From the NCBI GenBank assembly GCA_914767715.1, contig OU612067.1, forward strand, positions 8,308,001 to 8,372,000: a DNA stretch of 64,000 bases. The letters run 5' to 3'. Every line of letters starts with the position of its first letter. Positions within the stretch are counted from its first letter, which is position 1. The DNA is from Membranipora membranacea (taxonomy: Eukaryota > Bryozoa > Gymnolaemata > Cheilostomatida > Membraniporidae). This document shows positions 61,157 through 64,000 of this stretch, piece after piece. The notes beneath the pieces are model-generated. The model did no database searches, had not been told where the DNA came from, and saw only the letters and a program-made list of their open reading frames with translations. The translations under genes and the position numbers were made by a program.

Positions 61157-61513
61157 ATGGTTAACAGTCAGAAGACTCTCACAGACTCTTCAAACTCAGT
61201 CACTTGTGAGTTAGAGCCAGAAGTTAGAGTTGATAGCCAGAAGAGCATCAAAGACTCCTCAAACTCGGTCACCTGTTGGGCAGAGCCCATTGGTAATCAG
61301 AAAACCACAGACTCCGAAAACACAGCCACTTGTTGGTCAGAGCCTATTGATAGTCAGAGGACCATCACAGACTCCTCAAACTCAGCCACCTGTGGCTCTG
61401 AGTCTGTTACCATTCAGAAGACCATCTCACAAACTTGCGGGTCAGACCATCTCAGACACTTGCGGGTCAGACCATCTCAGACACTTGCGGGTCAAATTCT
61501 TGAATCCCCTTAA
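61157..61513 (+). repeat. Coding-like tandem repeat (~66-72 bp unit) and 25-bp repeat
   Basis: Four units encode variants of SQKTITDSSNSATCWSEPI, each with one Cys and an acidic Ser/Thr-rich stretch. They are followed by a 25-bp repeat (CACTTGCGGGTCAGACCATC plus five bases, nearly three copies, about 61432-61498). The frame opens with an ATG created at the junction with piggyBac (61157), so that start is not original; the repeat once extended left to 58070. The frame stays open through all four units despite base changes, suggesting selection or recent expansion. No family is recognised; it may belong to the Mutator-like element next to it or to a secreted repeat protein. Confidence 0.6.
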
Positions 61514-61599
61514 TATAGATTCTTAATTGGTGATGCGCTGGACAGTAACACAACTACAGCTGACCTTAAGTATTGAAAGGACGCCTGCTTTGATATTGC

Positions 61600-62010
61600 A
61601 GTCTTTCAGAACCCATTTTTTCTCGAGATATCAAACCTGATACCTGATCTCAATCCTTCCAAGCATGGACTCGTTCAAAAGATGGGCTGTTACGGTATGT
61701 GACTATGCTTCAAGATGGGGACAGCACAGCATATGATGCTATGGGCGCCCTCAAGCCATATGTGAGCGAAATTCAAATGGAAAAGAGGAATGTCTCAACC
61801 ATGTGGCTAAATGACCAGCTCCAATCATAAAAAAAAAACATTACAAAGCTACTATTGAGGCCCTATAGAGTTATGCTGGTAATATAGAGGCGATGCAGCA
61901 TGGCAGAGGTGTCCTAAAGATTCATGAATTAGTAGCAATTAGTTCCAAATGGCCGCAGTGTTTGGCATCTCGCATTCAATGCTGGTGAGGCAGAACTTTG
62001 CAAGATAGTG
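61600..62010 (+). pseudogene. Mutator-like (MULE) transposase relic
   Basis: Plus-strand pieces read MLQDGDSTAYDAMGALKPYV (61705-61770). After a frame change comes ECLNHVAK (about 61785-61808), then HYKATIEAL, a stop and SYAGNIEAMQHG (about 61838-61905). The family shows GDgDSkay.av....PYG followed by EcvNHV.KRlg and YY..aI..n.gdv..M, so the order fits. Frameshifts and stops make it inactive. Only this central portion is visible. It lies just right of the coding-like repeat and the piggyBac insertion. Confidence 0.6.
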
Positions 62011-62199
62011 CAACAGTTCGGTATCCCTTTCTGAGGCCTTAAAGCAGCACTCCCTCACAGGAAGGAACAAAAGAGTGTGTGAAGTCCTGGTGTTGCAAGC
62101 AGTGATCGAAAAGGTAAACAGCACCGTAAAGTGACAGAACGACAGCGATAGATTCAGAAAGAGGCACTTATGTATGCAGAGGTAAGATTTGGTATCTCA

Positions 62200-64000
62200 G
62201 GTAAGTACATTAAGCAACAACACAAAATCAAGTCTTGGGCTAGAGAATCGACTTGAGAACCGCCCGTTACCAACTTCTAATCACTTACCAACAATTTGAG
62301 AGGTTGCATCGTATCAAAATGTGATGGAGAAAGAGAAATAATAATTTCAAAAAATATTTAGGTCACAACAAGTTCTATTTCAATAGAACTATAACTACTG
62401 TTCGCAAAATTTTGCGTTTTTGACCTTGTCTACCCCTCTCATGTAGATCTTTTGCTTTCAAAACAATTAGTTGATGTTGAATGTTGCACATAGTTGGTTC
62501 AGTGTGCTTTAAACTTCATCTTAAGGTTAACCAATACCAGAACTGAAATTCAATTGATCAAATACGCGAGTTATCTACCCTGTTTCAGGCTATACCTAGG
62601 GTACTATTTGAGTTGGAGTAGTCTTACTTAACTTTCATATTACTTTATATCCATATGAAATTACAGAATCCTAGCTCAATTTGATCGAATTTAAGAAGAA
62701 AAAAAAGGGTTAACCCTACCTACCTGTCTTATGGATTTCTAAATTTAAAATTACCCTCTAAAGGTTGTGACAATAAAAGGTTAAAACAAATTGATGTATT
62801 TGTGATGTCATAACAAAGCCCTAGTTCATACCTCACCCTGCAGTCTCATTAATTGAAAACCGCATTGGTCTCATCATTGAGTTACCTTCGAGTTTCATAG
62901 AACTGGATGAACACCAAGTTCCGGGACACAGAACAATAGTTTAAGGCATATCCACAACCTGGCAAAGCTAGTCAGCAAAACATAGTTGTACGCTGTTGCT
63001 AAATATTACACCTGCCACAGAATAACGCCTTTATTACTGAGATACATCACAAGGGTAGGTACCATGTCGGGTATATGACAGGCCGGGATCTCCTGCTCGA
63101 GTGCCAGCTCCACATTGGATGTCTCTGATTGAGTCAGTGTCTGTCTTTAAATTTCAACTACAAGACAGCTTACCATGAGGCTGTTGGTGTGCTTATTTGA
63201 GGTATTTCTGAAAATACATGACAATATGCTAACACCACTAAAAGTGCAGGAGCTGCAGATTCTGGGAGACTGAGCAAAGCAAACTGTTGATAGATTGTAA
63301 TAGACACGATTGCATTATTATGTTAATGGTAACGGAATTATTTTAAGCTGAACTATTGACCTGAACTCTTTTTGCTCCTTATACATAGTCAAACGCCCTT
63401 AAAAGTGCTCATTAATGGAATTATTCAGTTCTTTCTCTTTTTAAATACTTTTTTGGCATAATTTTCATTCTCAAAGAATTCAATTATAATATTGATGCGG
63501 AACAAATGGTGATCAAAACTGAGGTATTTCGTTGAGTTTACATTGACTGCATTCAATCTCAACTTTAGCATCCCCTGGTGAATAATCAAAATGAATCAGA
63601 GTCTGATTGTAATATGAGTAGCAATCGCATAGAGAAAACTCCATCTTTATAGAATAAGGTCAATTTTAATTTCAATCAGATAATCCTAGGTTGAAATTCA
63701 ATCAGGCTTTACTGATTCATCAATCCTGTAGAGATGTGATAACACCAGCTATCATGATCTCAGCTAAATCGTAATCTTAATATCTCCTTAATATACCTTT
63801 TTTGCGGTCTTATTGAGGATTGATTCCAATTTCAATTGAATTTTCTGTACGTTGAATCGTAAAAAAACAGCTGGTAATGTCACTACTAGTTTGAATCAAT
63901 GAGGCGAACAGCCCCCAACATTGTACATGGAGAGTACACTGTTTAACTATCTCCTGTACAAAACACAGATTTTAGTAAAAAAAAATGGAGATGTCACAAA
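62200..64000. other. Intergenic to window end; one possible minus exon
   Basis: At 63144-63012 (minus) an AG acceptor and a CAG|GTGTAA donor bracket a 44-codon open frame (SNVELALEQEIPACHIPD, VPTLVMYLSNKGVILWQ) that looks helical. It does not clearly match the missing PSMD5 N-terminus. The rest is AT-rich with no recognised feature. Confidence 0.3.

Larger units (their letters stand above)
58105..61164 (+). mobile_element. piggyBac element, ~3.05 kb, with TTAA duplications
   Basis: TTAA at 58105-58108 is followed by CCATTTCAAGTGCACAAT. At the other end TTAA (61161-61164) is preceded by ACTTGAAATGG, the complement of CCATTTCAAGT. This gives an 11-bp perfect terminal repeat with the TTAA target duplication typical of piggyBac. 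Between them lies a broken transposase (58392-60433), a 44-bp minisatellite (60480-60653) and a ~207-bp direct repeat near the right end. The element inserted into a tandem repeat array. Ends are intact, so it could in principle be moved by an active relative, but it encodes no complete enzyme. Confidence 0.88.

Noticed and set aside
1-64000. CRISPR arrays, bacterial operons or viral genomes
   Set aside because: No regularly spaced identical repeats with unique spacers, no ribosome-binding-site-led operons and no viral gene sets. The only retrovirus-like sequence is a Ty3/gypsy retrotransposon relic.

Overview
This window looks like an AT-rich invertebrate animal genome, probably marine. The evidence is intron-split genes with GT-AG junctions, recognisable metazoan families (a CD20/MS4A-like four-transmembrane protein, the proteasome chaperone PSMD5, a fucolectin-like F5/8 C lectin), tRNA-derived SINEs, and many decayed LINE, Ty3/gypsy, hAT, Mutator-like and piggyBac elements. 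Nothing identifies the species. No bacterial operons, rRNA, CRISPR or viral genes were seen. The longest open frames are short because exons are short and most of the DNA is intron, intergenic sequence or repeat.

Layout. 0-11.5 kb is repeat-rich and has no convincing host gene: a 126-bp tandem repeat, an hAT-like MITE with perfect ends, fold-back elements, an exact 175-bp tandem duplication, a Ty3/gypsy pol relic and a LINE endonuclease relic. 11.7-13 kb is a decayed LINE reverse transcriptase (minus strand), followed by a near-perfect 132-bp hairpin. 13.9-17.1 kb (minus) holds a broken fucolectin-like paralog with a signal-peptide exon and a SINE in one exon. 20.9-23.7 kb has another LINE relic, nested inverted repeats and a frameshifted copy of the lectin last exon. 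24.8-27.4 kb (plus) is the best lectin gene, with a TTAA-flanked MITE in an intron. 28.4-30.1 kb is LINE debris.

33.3-36.9 kb (plus) is the clearest gene: seven exons in consistent phase encode a 301-residue MS4A-like membrane protein. 37-46.5 kb is mostly empty, with a few possible exons. 46.6-46.9 kb (plus) has an orphan 95-codon exon. 47.0-48.3 kb (minus) is a three-exon, 154-residue secreted protein with a Ser-rich linker and a Cys-rich tail, which I do not recognise. 55.9-57.5 kb (minus) carries five exons of PSMD5 covering its C-terminal ~315 residues; the N-terminal part was not found.

58.1-61.2 kb is a nearly complete piggyBac element with TTAA target duplications, matching terminal repeats and a broken transposase. 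It sits inside a tandem repeat whose other units continue at 61.2-61.5 kb. A Mutator-like transposase relic follows at 61.6-62.0 kb. The genes appear independent: there is no sign of one pathway, and the main theme is host exons embedded in layered transposon insertions.
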